A model generated the notes under the pieces. It made no database searches, was not told the origin of the DNA, and saw nothing but the letters and a program-made list of their open reading frames with translations. The position numbers and the translations under genes were made by a program. From Terramyces sp. JEL0728 (taxonomy: Eukaryota > Chytridiomycota > Chytridiomycetes > Rhizophydiales > Terramycetaceae): a stretch of DNA of 28,361 bases. Shown one piece after another: positions 1-8,988 of the stretch (position 1 is its first letter; every line of letters starts with the position of its first letter). The stretch is taken from contig JADIIU010000151.1 in NCBI GenBank assembly GCA_027603945.1, positions 1-28,361 of the forward strand, given 5' to 3'.

Positions 1-431
1 GATCTATTTGCGGCTGTGTTTGTAATTACCATGGATCTATTTACAGATTCACATGTTTGGATTGAACGCGACACAGATTGGTCATTGACTACAGATTGAA
101 ACATGTCGGAAAAATTCCCTTCTGGTTCACTAGGCTCCATTGTAAATTCATTATACAGATAATCACAGACTTGGTCCAGGCTACCAGGGAAACTAAAAAA
201 TTCCTTAACTTGCGATTTTGGAGTTGGTAGTTCCCCAGGCAAAGCCGTTTCGATAGCTACATCTGGGCTAACATCGTTTAACCTCGTTTTCAGCCAGTAA
301 GGATTGAGATTTATAGATTGATCGAAAGGAGAGAAATACATTTCTGTGGGGTCATAATCTGGGGTAGGATAAGGCGGTTTGATATATTCAAGTTGAGGAC
401 GATCGGGTATATCCAACGAGGATGGAAACAT
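1..431 (-). CDS. SPDVAI-motif zinc-finger family protein, partial (cut by left edge)
   Basis: An open reading frame runs from an ATG at 431 down to base 1 with no stop, giving 143 codons; the 3' end lies outside the window. Residues 54-64 read VSPDVAIETAL followed by PGEL, the same motif found near the N-terminus of the three complete zinc-finger proteins downstream on the same strand (1238-1792, 2883-3539, 3673-4170). The proline/tyrosine-rich N-terminus and the FSP segment before the motif also resemble them. The C2H2 finger expected at the C-terminus is not visible because of the edge. A TATA-like ATATATA lies about 35 bp upstream of the ATG. By analogy it would be a DNA-binding regulator, but that is inferred from its paralogs. 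Confidence 0.75.
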   Translation of the reverse strand, partial: MFPSSLDIPDRPQLEYIKPPYPTPDYDPTEMYFSPFDQSINLNPYWLKTRLNDVSPDVAIETALPGELPTPKSQVKEFFSFPGSLDQVCDYLYNEFTMEPSEPEGNFSDMFQSVVNDQSVSRSIQTCESVNRSMVITNTAANR

Positions 432-1237
432 TTACTTGTGGGCAACCCTAATCCTCCGTTGCTATATATTTTTTTCATTTTCTATGGCTTAACATGGGTC
501 TGTAAAGGCGAATTCACAAATAGTTGACAGCTAGCGTGCTGCGCCTACATATGTTCAAGATATTCAGCCTGGCAATCACGAGAATTTTCTATACTACTTT
601 CTCTGCCTATTTGGGACTGGACACAACCGCTTCTTTATGAAAATTTGAAACGCTAGAGGTCGACAATGAGTAGCAGAATAGAATTAATTTATATGAATTT
701 ATTGAGTTACTTCATCAAACATCGGTATATGGTATTCCAGGGTATTAGTTGCTAGAACTACTTGAATCATGGTGTGATGGATCAGCTATTACAGTCGATG
801 CGTCTACTAGCAATTGAATGTCCACGCTTGTATTTACTTTGGTTCCTTCCAGAAAAGCGCAAACGTTTGCATCCATCATTTCGTTTGTACGAATAGTATG
901 TTGGTTTTGCAATGCAGGCGCATTGCCGTTGTTCATTGGAATCAAATCGTGGTGTGCAGGTTTGGCTGAATCGGTTAATTTTATATAAACTGGTATGGCT
1001 GTAGTTGGCTTGGACAATATTTCTGAGGGGAAGCAGTGGCTGCGTATTGTGCAGTTTTACCAACTGTAGTGATTAGATTGTCCCACACCTCTAATTGCAA
1101 AGACTATGGAGGTGTGTGGTTCTAAGTGCACTTGGTGCTGCTGGCTATGATTATACCACAGCGATCGAATAGCAGAGGTCGCGAAAGTAGTGCTAATAGT
1201 CATAATTATGCAATTCCAAGTAGATTTACATGGTTTA
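432..1237. other. Intergenic region with at most one doubtful small ORF
   Basis: About 800 bp between two minus-strand zinc-finger genes. It holds the promoter of the left-edge gene (TATA-like run near 463-472). Apart from the small minus-strand ORF listed at 745-936 I see no convincing gene, RNA or repeat. Confidence 0.5.
745..936 (-). CDS. Doubtful small hypothetical protein (63 aa)
   Basis: A 63-codon ORF starts at an ATG at 936 and ends with a serine-rich tail and TAA at 745. The open frame extends upstream, but without another ATG. Support is only positional: a TATA-like TATATAAA lies roughly 45-60 bp upstream and an AATAAA lies about 45 bp after the stop, which matches the spacing of real genes here. 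The protein matches no family I recognise and lacks both the SPDVAI motif and a zinc finger. It may be a decayed member of the surrounding family or chance. Confidence 0.25.
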   Translation of the reverse strand: MNNGNAPALQNQHTIRTNEMMDANVCAFLEGTKVNTSVDIQLLVDASTVIADPSHHDSSSSSN

Positions 1238-1792
1238 TTAGAATGGTACTTGGAAATAATCTTTAGATAAATACACAGTCTGACCCCTATATTCGCTGGT
1301 GATATGGTGTTCTAAACCCAAATGGCGTTTCATTGCTTTTGCATTCCGGTATTGAATAGTCGCTTGGCAGCCAAGAATAGGACAGGTGAATACATTGTCT
1401 GCTTTTTCAATAATAATTTTGTTTGCCTTGAAGGATTTTCCTGTTTTCTTTTTAGCTGCAGTAGGGATATCGATTTTTGCTGGATCCTGGATTGTCATAA
1501 GGTTGTCTAGTTTTGTCTGGTGCGAGTGTGTCAAGAACTGATGAACTTCTCTATTGTATGCTGGTTGGTCCAAATCGCCTGGCAGAGCAGTCTTGATAGC
1601 TACGTCTTCCGACACGTCTTTGAAATTTGCGAGTTGGAGATATGGGCTGTCTTGGAATCCTCTAATTGCGTAGGTCGGTGATTGGGGAGACAGAGGTAGG
1701 TATAGCATATGAACATTGGGAAATTCAAGTTCCGCTGGGCTGGGTTGGTTGTTAAAGTTACAGAATTCTTCAATAGGAGTTGGAAAGTTCAT
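1238..1792 (-). CDS. C2H2 zinc-finger protein with SPDVAI-type motif (184 aa)
   Basis: Complete 184-residue protein. Residues 60-70 carry VSEDVAIKTAL, followed by PGDLDQP, the motif shared with three neighbouring paralogs. A lysine-rich stretch (about 113-130) precedes one C-terminal zinc finger: C137-x4-C142-x14-H157-x4-H162, ending about 22 residues before the C-terminus. One finger next to a basic region suggests a nuclear DNA-binding factor; target and process are unknown. The stop TAA overlaps AATAAA (minus strand, 1234-1239). All four paralogs lie in the same orientation, pointing to tandem duplication followed by strong divergence. Its Cys spacing (x4) differs from the x2 in the other two complete members. 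Confidence 0.8.
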   Translation of the reverse strand: MNFPTPIEEFCNFNNQPSPAELEFPNVHMLYLPLSPQSPTYAIRGFQDSPYLQLANFKDVSEDVAIKTALPGDLDQPAYNREVHQFLTHSHQTKLDNLMTIQDPAKIDIPTAAKKKTGKSFKANKIIIEKADNVFTCPILGCQATIQYRNAKAMKRHLGLEHHITSEYRGQTVYLSKDYFQVPF

Positions 1793-2462
1793 TCAATTAC
1801 CCGCTGTATGTGGAAACCATTCCTTTATCTACCATAAAGTAGTGGTGGCTGTAGTAGTGGCTGTCCACTCTGCCAATTGGAGCACGGATCGGATTTAGAT
1901 GCCTTCTGCAGATGGAGCCGATGTAGTCGATTCCACGCGCGACATAGTATATTAATGGCGATTTCAGGAACGTATGATGACCATTTGATGTAGCATAAAT
2001 AATAGAATATGCTGTTGCTGGAAATACAGGAAATAAACCAGATTAAGTGTGCTGGGTGAATCTCCAACTAAATCAGCCTATCACAGCGGATTTTGGTTCT
2101 GTCGCTTGTTACCGCATGATTTTAGATTTCACGGATTAAAGTATTTCGACCAACCAAATCCATGTGCAGAATGACTCGCCGTATGATGCGTGTGACTCGA
2201 AATGCTTTTCGCCCTGCACCAATTAAACCCACAGAACTTGCGGAGCAGTATAGCCATTTTTTTATCGTGATCTGCAATAAACTTGAAAAACTAGCATACT
2301 ACGACGCGCAATCTAGAATAATTCCAAGGTATTTGCATCCTTTGTGCCATTCTCTTTTTCCAGCAACTTGAAATCTATTTTTACTATCTGCAGTGGATTT
2401 TTCAAATTTTTCTGGTGGTCAAAAAATGGGCACATATAAACCCTCAGAAAATAAACAAATTA
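1793..2462. other. Intergenic region, no confident gene
   Basis: About 670 bp. It should contain the promoter of the zinc-finger gene ending at 1792. A 69-codon plus-strand ORF (2162-2371) with an arginine-rich start is present, but I found no 19-20 nt intron, poly(A) signal or family resemblance to support it. A pyrimidine-rich stretch ending in CAG near 2371 looks intron-like (35 nt from a GT at 2336) but leads to no recognisable exon. Confidence 0.4.
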
Positions 2463-2814
2463 ATGGCAGCAGCACCTCCATCCATTCCAGAACAGATAGA
2501 ACCTAGTGTCGTAGTTGATGCAGTAAACCCAGCCATTCCAGCTCCGGAGCTTGGGTATAACGCTCTAGAGGTAAATTCCCGTTCATCTGCAAATATCGAT
2601 GAGATTTTCTTGTTTCTAGTCTACACCCAGATTGAATCACCAGCAGACGTTCGAGAGTTCTCTACTCGTGATCCCTCGATTCAAGATCCCATTTCTGGAC
2701 CAACTTTACCATGAACAGAGAAATTGGACGATTAGCAGACACACTCGGTTCCTTATTCAAGATAACTTCCGACCACTGACTAAACAACGCTATCCATTCA
2801 CTTTACCAGCATAA
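2463..2814 (+). CDS. Putative two-exon small protein (110 aa)
   Basis: The ATG at 2463 follows a TATA-like CATATAAA at 2431-2438. The first frame is open for 83 codons, but removing a GT-AG stretch of exactly 19 nt (2612-2630, ending CTACACCCAG) joins codons 1-49 to a second frame that stays open to TAA at 2814, giving a 110-residue protein with an arginine/phenylalanine-rich C-terminal half. The 19-nt length equals that of firmly supported introns elsewhere in the window, but this one begins GTTT rather than GTA. AATAAA follows at about 2872, convergent with the zinc-finger gene ending at 2883. I do not recognise the protein. Without splicing the product would be 83 aa (2463-2714). Confidence 0.4.
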
Positions 2815-2882
2815 CCACTAATTTATTAAAGTTGGGAATTGGAGCACCTCATACATAGAGTGATATAATCCAAATAAACTTT

Positions 2883-3539
2883 TTATTTGTCATCAATATA
2901 CAGTTCGCCCCTACAAATACTACTCGGCTTTGCGTGTTTAGATTTCAAATGATTCCGCATATTATAGACTTTTTTCAATTTAAGATTGCAATACAGACAG
3001 CGAATCGATTTGTTCTCCACTTTCAACTTTACCGAACCTCTACTGCGCTTCGCTTTAGATGTCTTTGCCTTCTGGGTATTTACTTTTGCTGTATGGCTGA
3101 TCTCTGGTTGAGCAAGGAAGCCGAAATCATGAACTGGGACAGTACTTTTGTGTGCAGCGATTGAACCAACAGGATGTAGTGCAAAACCGCGGTTAGATTT
3201 ATCCATTTCTGTCTGAGCGGGTACAGCAAACATATCAAAGCTGTAATTCATTTGCACCTCTTCCATTGATTGACTGACAGCCATTTCCGCTTCTTGGTAT
3301 CTACTGTAATCTGGCTTTTGGGATAGGAACAAGCCATTGTTTGTTCCATCAATAAACAGTGCTGCTAAAGGCTGATCTATATAATCTGATGCAAGTGCGG
3401 TTGAAACTGCAATATCTGGACTGACTCTACTGAATCCAACTTTATTCAGATATTTAGGGCTGAAGCATTTTCCTTGAGATGGCGACAGTGGTAGGGTATC
3501 GATGCTTTCTTGAAGTTCCTGCGACGGGCTGTAAAACAT
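2883..3539 (-). CDS. C2H2 zinc-finger protein with SPDVAI-type motif (218 aa)
   Basis: Start chosen at the ATG at 3539: the frame extends a few codons further only through a non-ATG codon, and a TATA box (TATAAA on the minus strand, 3566-3571) lies about 27-32 bp upstream. Residues 39-49 read VSPDIAVSTAL, the family motif. Near the C-terminus a basic segment leads into one classical finger, C181-x2-C184-x12-H197-x4-H202, with HLKSKH at its end, identical to that ending in the next paralog. Likely a nuclear DNA-binding regulator of unknown target. The TAA stop overlaps the AATAAA signal (2882-2887). Confidence 0.82.
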   Translation of the reverse strand: MFYSPSQELQESIDTLPLSPSQGKCFSPKYLNKVGFSRVSPDIAVSTALASDYIDQPLAALFIDGTNNGLFLSQKPDYSRYQEAEMAVSQSMEEVQMNYSFDMFAVPAQTEMDKSNRGFALHPVGSIAAHKSTVPVHDFGFLAQPEISHTAKVNTQKAKTSKAKRSRGSVKLKVENKSIRCLYCNLKLKKVYNMRNHLKSKHAKPSSICRGELYIDDK

Positions 3540-3565
3540 TATTGTGGGTATCACGTTTCGAACTA

Positions 3566-3571
3566 TTTATA
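3566..3571 (-). promoter_or_regulatory. TATA box of zinc-finger gene ending at 3539
   Basis: The minus strand reads GCATATAAAT here, about 27-32 bp before the ATG. This short spacing leaves almost no 5' UTR and recurs at other genes in the window. Confidence 0.5.
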
Positions 3572-3672
3572 TGCTCACTCAATTTTGAGGCTTGACATGA
3601 CAATTTCTGTGGCCTACTGTAAATTATTTCACGAGATCAATACCCAATTGAATCGCCAAATACAAGGAATAT

Positions 3673-4170
3673 TCACAGTTTATTGTACTTTATATTATCT
3701 CCTTCAATTTTCGAATATATACTATGCTTGGATTTCAAGTGACTTTTCATTGATCTCGAAAGTTTGAGTTTGACTCTACAAACCGGGCATGTAAACCCCA
3801 GCTCTTCCTTTTGAATCATTGGAGGTTGTAGATTATTTTTCTGCAGACTGTTTTGCTGTTGCGCAGTGATTATCCGTTGATCTGAATCTGGAGATAGACG
3901 GCTCGAGGGATGCAAGAATTCATCCATGTACGGTAGATTGAGATCTGCATGCAAGACTGCGTGTATAGCTACATCAGGACTTACTTTATTCAGCAGGGCC
4001 TTTCTCCCATAAGGGCTATTTAAAATATTCAATTCTTCAGCAGTATGTAGCAATTTGCAATTGATTGTTAATTTTCCTTGGTAAGGTTCATTGGAATGGT
4101 ATTTTGTCAACTCGTCTTGAGTTGGATATTGATGCTGAAACATGTCCATTTCGACATTTGCATGTGTCAT
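3673..4170 (-). CDS. C2H2 zinc-finger protein with SPDVAI-type motif (165 aa)
   Basis: The first in-frame ATG is at 4170. Residues 63-73 read VSPDVAIHAVL followed by HADLNLP, the family motif, and the C-terminal finger is C128-x2-C131-x12-H144-x4-H149 with HLKSKH at its end. Probably a nuclear DNA-binding protein; target unknown. A TATA-like CATATAAA lies only about 10 bp upstream of this ATG, so the true start may be Met8 or Met10. An AATAAA lies inside the last codons, just before the TGA stop. The frame is open upstream of 4170 but lacks an ATG. Confidence 0.8.
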   Translation of the reverse strand: MTHANVEMDMFQHQYPTQDELTKYHSNEPYQGKLTINCKLLHTAEELNILNSPYGRKALLNKVSPDVAIHAVLHADLNLPYMDEFLHPSSRLSPDSDQRIITAQQQNSLQKNNLQPPMIQKEELGFTCPVCRVKLKLSRSMKSHLKSKHSIYSKIEGDNIKYNKL

Positions 4171-4473
4171 TCTTGCTGCTTTATATGGCTGTGCGAATAA
4201 TGTGGCCGTGCGTTGCCCATTTTTTGTTGCAGTTGTCGTCAAACGTATACTGCCTTATGTGAATCCTGATTGAATCGCTTTTTGATTGACCAATTTGCCG
4301 TCTAGTGTAATAGCCGCAGGAATTATCGAGCTAGAGCGAAAGCTGTGATTCCTAGATCCATTGATGCTACTACTTCTAATCCCCAACTTGATTCCAGAAA
4401 GTTGAAACCACGTGACCAATATAAAGATGAGTAATAATTATTCTATAAATAAAAAGAATTGCATTTTACTCTA
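4171..4473. promoter_or_regulatory. Divergent promoter region: E-box, CCAAT and TATA motifs
   Basis: This 303-bp spacer separates the minus-strand zinc-finger gene from the plus-strand acetate transporter. On the transporter side a perfect CACGTG palindrome (4409-4414, a bHLH-type site), CCAAT (4416-4420) and TATAAA (4420-4425) overlap in one short block, and a second TATAAA lies at 4444-4449, 30 bp before the transporter ATG. These motifs are read directly; their use is inferred. Confidence 0.5.
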
Positions 4474-5211
4474 ATGGCTGAAAGACAAACCCTCACCCAC
4501 GTTTATACGTCCAATTCCGGCCTTGAAGTGTTTGAAAAACAGGGGGAAAACAACACTTCCCAGCAACCAGGGCTGCCATCTTCCTACGGTTACAGAGAAG
4601 GAAACGCGGGAATGTTGGGACTACTAGGCTTCTTTCTCGCAGTATTTCCGTCATCAATACTAGAAGGAATATCACCAAAAATCTCGCAGCAAGCCATCTT
4701 TCCATACTTGACTGTTTTTGGCGGGTTTTTGCAGTTACTGGCTGGCAACAAGGACTATTACCTTGGAAACTCCTACACCGCATGTATCTTTACTGTGTTT
4801 GGGTTTCATTGGGTAGCGAAAGGCTTGATTGAATCAGGAATTCAGCTTATTCAGCCTGTTGTAGGACAGACCAGTGACGAGGATAGACCTACGGTTATCG
4901 GAATGTATTTACTTACCCTGACTATTGTAAATGCCGTATTCCTGGTTATTTCTTGGCACCATCCCAAATCATCTACCCTGCTGTTTTTTACGTTATTGTT
5001 TGTCACGTTAAAGATGCTTGGGGAAACTATAGGTGCGTTCAGCGGGGTAGCTGTGATTGGCCAGATTAGTGCATGGTTTGGAGTGGTTGGTTCGTTGTTG
5101 GCGCTGTATACTTTTATTGCGGAAGCTTATGCGGAGGAAGGTGTGGTGCTTCCAACCGGCAAATTCAACCAAGTCATTACAAAGAAGCAGGTCAAACAAA
5201 AACGAGACTAG
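4474..5211 (+). CDS. GPR1/FUN34/YaaH family acetate transporter (245 aa), intact copy
   Basis: Six-helix membrane protein of the AceTr family (yeast Ady2/Ato, bacterial YaaH/SatP), which moves acetate or related monocarboxylates across the plasma membrane. A soluble N-terminus of about 46 residues precedes the first helix, which begins GNAGMLGLLGFFLAV (from residue 43); this stands where the family has its NPAPLGL signature, so the proline-containing part is altered. A lysine-rich tail follows the last helix. The ATG at 4474 is preferred because it is the first ATG in frame and lies 30 bp after TATAAA. AATAAA is at 5221-5226. The gene converges on HUL5 with only 66 bp between stops. Codon 41 onward (base 4595) is the left boundary of the tandem duplication, so only this copy has the full N-terminus and promoter. 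Confidence 0.9.
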   Translation: MAERQTLTHVYTSNSGLEVFEKQGENNTSQQPGLPSSYGYREGNAGMLGLLGFFLAVFPSSILEGISPKISQQAIFPYLTVFGGFLQLLAGNKDYYLGNSYTACIFTVFGFHWVAKGLIESGIQLIQPVVGQTSDEDRPTVIGMYLLTLTIVNAVFLVISWHHPKSSTLLFFTLLFVTLKMLGETIGAFSGVAVIGQISAWFGVVGSLLALYTFIAEAYAEEGVVLPTGKFNQVITKKQVKQKRD

Positions 5212-5277
5212 TGGGTTTTAAATAAACGTTCAATGATTCGCAATAACCAATCAATACTAGACACAGTGCAAGATTTA

Positions 5278-7939
5278 TTAGGATAAATCAAATCCAGCAT
5301 TAGCATTAATAGCATACGACAATTTCCTATTGTTAAAAGTAACTACTCTTTCAGCACTCTTTTTGATTTATACATGGGAAGTTTAAGTAAATTGACACAG
5401 GTTGAAGCAGTGGGCAATCGTGATTGATCCTGAGTAGAAAATCTAATACAAAACTTTGGGTTCAGGTGACTAAATCCCAGCAGTGGGCCTCGCCGGTTAC
5501 TTGTGCAAAAAATAAGGAATTTCTCCAATTCTTGAGCAGTGAATTCTGATAATACTTGCCAAAACAAGACTATTGTTGGATGCTGGTCGTCAAACACTGA
5601 ATCATAAACGGTATTTTCTCTCAAGTTAACAAGGTTGATTGGTTGCTGATCTCCACTGATCAATAGCTGCAGTTCCGATTCGCTAAACATTGATAGCTTG
5701 TCTGGATAAACCAGGTCTCCTAGTCCTTTAAAGAAATATTGGCACTGCTGGCGACATTCTATGTTCAATTTGAAACTAGTTAGCAGGTAAATATATTTGA
5801 TCTTGTTGTCGTTGGTAACTTTGATATTTGATCCATCCGGAGCCAAATCAACCAGCCTTCCATTTGAAAAAGTTGTAAAGAACAGTCCCAATTCGTCTAC
5901 TTTTTCGTATTGCTTGATGAATAGCAAGTTCTTGTAGATATCTTTATCAAGCGAAGGGAGATCCTGTATATAGCTGTTCTTGTTTAACCATTTTGCCAGA
6001 AAGAATCGCGCAAATTGGGCTTCTACTAGAATTCCTTCCTGGAGTGCCTTGCCCATTATTCTGCCCAAGAATTCAAAATATTGAAGCGAGAGTTCATCAA
6101 CTGCGCTGGGGCTTGGATACAGGTCGTTTTGATCAGTCACTTTGAACAGTCCTAATTTTTCGTCAAAGGCTTCCTTGATTAGTTCATTAAGAAATTCTTT
6201 AAACAGACCACCCCCATCTGCAATTAATTAAAATTACCAATTCCGGCTTCTGCAGTACCATCTGGAGCAATAAAAGTAATCTGAATTCTTTGGGTTAATC
6301 CTTTGCCCAGCACATTCATATGCTTGAACCCATCTTCAAAAACATGACCTCTTCTAATTTCAACATTTTTACCCCGAAGCCCATCTGGATTTGGAAAGCT
6401 ACTCTGAAATATCCCAACACGCTCTTCAAACTGTATGAGAAAAGGTACATTCAGCAGTATCTGTTCAAGTGCAACAGGATTCACAGGATCAGAGAGCTTC
6501 CAAACCGATGGATCTACAACTGGTTTCCGATCATTTCTGGCATAGACTTGATTGAATATTTTACTGCAATTGTTTCGTATATACTCCATTCCGACAATCA
6601 TATTGATTTCAACCTGATTCATGAATAGCTTGACAACCAATTCCTTGATGCTTTTAATGTATTCCTTTTCAATCTGGGCTGAAAATTCCTCATCGGACAT
6701 TGTGAGCAGTTTGAACGCGTAAGTCTCATTGTACAACAGCAATTGGGCCCATTCACGGTCATTTTGCGGCAATTCAGTAGGCGCCTTAATACTCCATTTG
6801 CTCAAAACCAGAGGCAAGACCTCCATCTTGTTCTGGAAACGGTCAATAATGCCAACGACAAGCAAATATGATTCCAGTGTGTTGTGTTCCAAAATCTTTG
6901 TGATTGAATTTGAAAGTGCAATTAGCGATAATGATTTGATTTGCTTTTGGCCAAGATGCGTTTCTTCGTCAATGGCAAAGTTGAAAGTGTCTGGTGATAC
7001 AAGTTTCATGAAATGAGCGACTGCAGTGATGTATTTTACAGAATAATGGTCGAGCTTACTTCCGAGTTCAATCAATGCAATGAGGGTATCCAAATCTTGA
7101 GTATTTTTTTGTGATTCGCTAGTTGCTGGCTGTCCAAATGACGGGCTAAAGGAAGGGCTACTGAACGAGTGGTATGATATAGAAGGATTTCCAAACCCAA
7201 ATGAAGTGGTAAATGGACTTTTTGTGCCTTGGTAAACGCAATAGCTTGGCTCTGATTTGTAATGGTCCAGAATGATTTCCAGTTTATCCATTCCAATGTT
7301 GAAATCGTATTTCCCCAAACATACCTGAATGAACTGTTCCACATTATTTGAATCTATTAGCGAAACAGCCAATTGCCTCGTTTTTGCCTCTGAATAGTAC
7401 GGCTTCAAGTTTTCAAATATAGTAGATGCTTTAGGGAATGGAAGCATAACAGCTAGTGGAAGCGAATTTGGAGTTGGATCATCATATATTTTTCCAACCA
7501 ACCGTTTCAGCAAATATCCCAGTCTGGTTGGGTCAGAGGCAAAATGGATCCCATCAACCTGCATATCGTTGATATTACCAATCACCAAGCGATGGCTGTG
7601 CAGTTTCAAGCTAAATCCTTTCAAATAATCATGGATAATCACACTGTATTTATCCAATATTTCTCTGTCTCTTTTCTTTTCATAAAACATTAGGAAATCC
7701 CTCAATTCATTGCAGGTAAGTTGGTATGAAAAGGTATTTCGCAACTGCCTTACCGTATCAAAATTCATCTTGCGATTCCTATACCAATTCTGAATTTTTG
7801 CAGCCGATTCGTTTCTTTGCTTTTCTTCTTCACGCTGCTGCCGCAAGAACTGGTTCTGCTGTAGCAAGGATTGCTTTGAATGGGTAGAGCTGTTTCCCAG
7901 GTTAATTTGCCGCTGTCGCTTATAATCACCAAAAAACAT
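5278..7939 (-). CDS. HUL5: HECT E3 ubiquitin ligase, Hul5/UBE3C type (873 aa), copy A; three exons
   Basis: Exons 7939-6238, 6217-5347 and 5326-5278 (1702+871+49 nt) are joined by two 20-nt introns. Splicing restores the conserved HECT start GIDGGGLFKEFLNE and the conserved end KLSYAINANAGFDLS, both broken in the unspliced frames. The N-terminus (MFFGDYKRQRQINLG) and the IQ-type segment AAKIQNWYRNRK (46-57) match the Hul5/UBE3C arrangement. The catalytic cysteine is Cys841 in RLPTASTCVNLLKLP. The family extends ubiquitin chains on proteasome-bound substrates and helps clear misfolded proteins. Length is near yeast Hul5 (about 910 aa). The TAA stop overlaps AATAAA (5274-5279). It shares a 62-bp divergent promoter with the UspA gene and converges on the acetate transporter. 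Confidence 0.93.
5327..5346 (-). other. 20-nt intron 2 of HUL5 copy A
   Basis: Minus strand reads GTAGTTACTTTTAACAATAG. Retention would stop translation at once (TAG), while removal gives LKEKLSYAINANAGFDLS, the expected HECT C-terminus. Phase 2. A TAAC branch-like motif lies 5 nt before the end. Unit B equivalent: 13947-13966, same sequence. Confidence 0.93.
6218..6237 (-). other. 20-nt intron 1 of HUL5 copy A
   Basis: Minus strand reads GTAATTTTAATTAATTGCAG. It carries in-frame TAA; removal joins ATT-G to AT-GGG and yields the invariant HECT GIDGGG block. Phase 1. Unit B equivalent: 14838-14857, same sequence. Confidence 0.95.
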
Positions 7940-8001
7940 TTTGGATTAACTATAAATTGGTGAAATGGAGTGTGGCTGGCTTTCCAAATTATTCCACATC
8001 G
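7940..8001. promoter_or_regulatory. 62-bp divergent promoter between HUL5 and the UspA gene
   Basis: Only 62 bp separate the two opposed ATGs. It contains CTATAAATT, which can serve as a TATA-like box. Unit B carries the same spacer at 16560-16621 with one substitution. Both genes must share regulatory sequence here or use elements inside each other's coding regions. Confidence 0.55.
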
Positions 8002-8503
8002 ATGGCATTTAATGCAAAATACCTAGCAACAGATCCAGAACGCATCCTCTCCCACTCTACAGGTACCTATGCTTTTATCAGGAAACCTGTGTAAACGAAC
8101 TATAGTTTTTCCAATTGACAAATCCCAACACTGCCAAACAGCGATATCCTGGGCAATATCAAAAATTTTGAAACAGGACGACAAACTCATTCTGCTAAAT
8201 GTGCTTGCTTATAGTGGAGATGCAGAAACCATTAAACAGGAAGCAACTGATTTGCTTCTACGCGTATCAAAATCATTAATAGATTCTGGTTACTCAGTGA
8301 CTGGATTTCTATTAAAAGGCGAAGTGAAGCAGAGCCTGTGTGTAGAGTTGGACAAGATTAGACCTGACTTGGTAATTATTGGAACTCGGGGTGAGGGCGA
8401 TGGGCAATTTGGTAGCAATGCTATGTATTTGGCACGACACTGTTTATGGCCAGTATTAGTTGCACACCCTGCACCGAAATTGGATATCTTGGAAGAAGAA
8501 TAA
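8002..8503 (+). CDS. Universal stress protein (UspA fold), copy A (160 aa); two exons
   Basis: Exons 8002-8062 and 8082-8503 join over a 19-nt intron. The start at 8002 is preferred to the ATG at 8069, because that ATG lies inside the intron. The product has the UspA pattern: beta-strand RTIVFPIDKSQHCQTAISWA near residue 28, a second strand DKLILLNVLAY, then DLVIIGTRGEGDGQFGSNA with a glycine-rich nucleotide-binding loop (G-x2-G then GS), and a closing strand PVLVAHP. UspA proteins are small, often ATP-binding, cytoplasmic stress proteins; the loop suggests ATP binding, but the exact role is unknown. TAA overlaps AATAAA (8499-8504). The gene is divergent to HUL5. Confidence 0.88.
8063..8081 (+). 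other. 19-nt intron of the UspA gene, copy A
   Basis: Sequence GTACCTATGCTTTTATCAG. Removal joins an ATG-initiated first exon (20 codons plus 1 nt) to the UspA domain in frame. It lacks a clear TAAC motif but has TTTTAT near the 3' end. Unit B equivalent: 16683-16701. Confidence 0.85.
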
Positions 8504-8988
8504 AATTGCTAGTTTCCGTCCATGATGGAACTCACATTTTGCAGCACACCAAGTTTACATTCCAGCAGAGTTATGATCTTGCTTGTTTGAATTGAGGAGC
8601 TATTACTCGAGCTTGTGCGTCTGAATACTGGCGCCGATTTGATCAAGTATTTGATACATGTATAATGAGAACTGCATGTGATATAGCAATTGAAATGACG
8701 GGAAGCTTGGAAATCTCAGGGACGTTATCAAGGTCTAGAATCAATTTCTGCATTATATTACTAAAGGAGAGACACTTTAGTAGTAGGCAGCTCTAGCTGT
8801 CAACGCGTTCAAAAAGTTCAAACTTGGTAAACCTGTAGCGCAGACATTATGGCCTGGCAAAGAGCCCTACACCTACACATCAAACCCACAACCACAAGTT
8901 TATTTTTGATATATTGCCCACGCTGGATACCATGGCATCTTGATAGGATCCAGCAATGGTCTCATGACCTCACTTTGCTTTCATCTGG
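8504..8988. other. Intergenic spacer with unit-specific indels
   Basis: About 485 bp before the 7-TM gene. No supported gene. Compared with unit B (17124-17612) it carries many substitutions and several indels of 1-10 bp, in contrast to the almost indel-free coding regions, which supports its non-coding nature. Confidence 0.6.

Noticed and set aside
2162..2371. 69-codon arginine-rich ORF with ATG start
   Set aside because: No poly(A) signal, family match or short intron to support it; mentioned only as content of the spacer.
5343..6140. HECT C-terminal ORF as a separate gene ending in KRVLKE
   Set aside because: The unspliced frame lacks both the GIDGGG entry and the final strand of the HECT lobe; two 20-nt introns restore both, so it is an exon of one gene.
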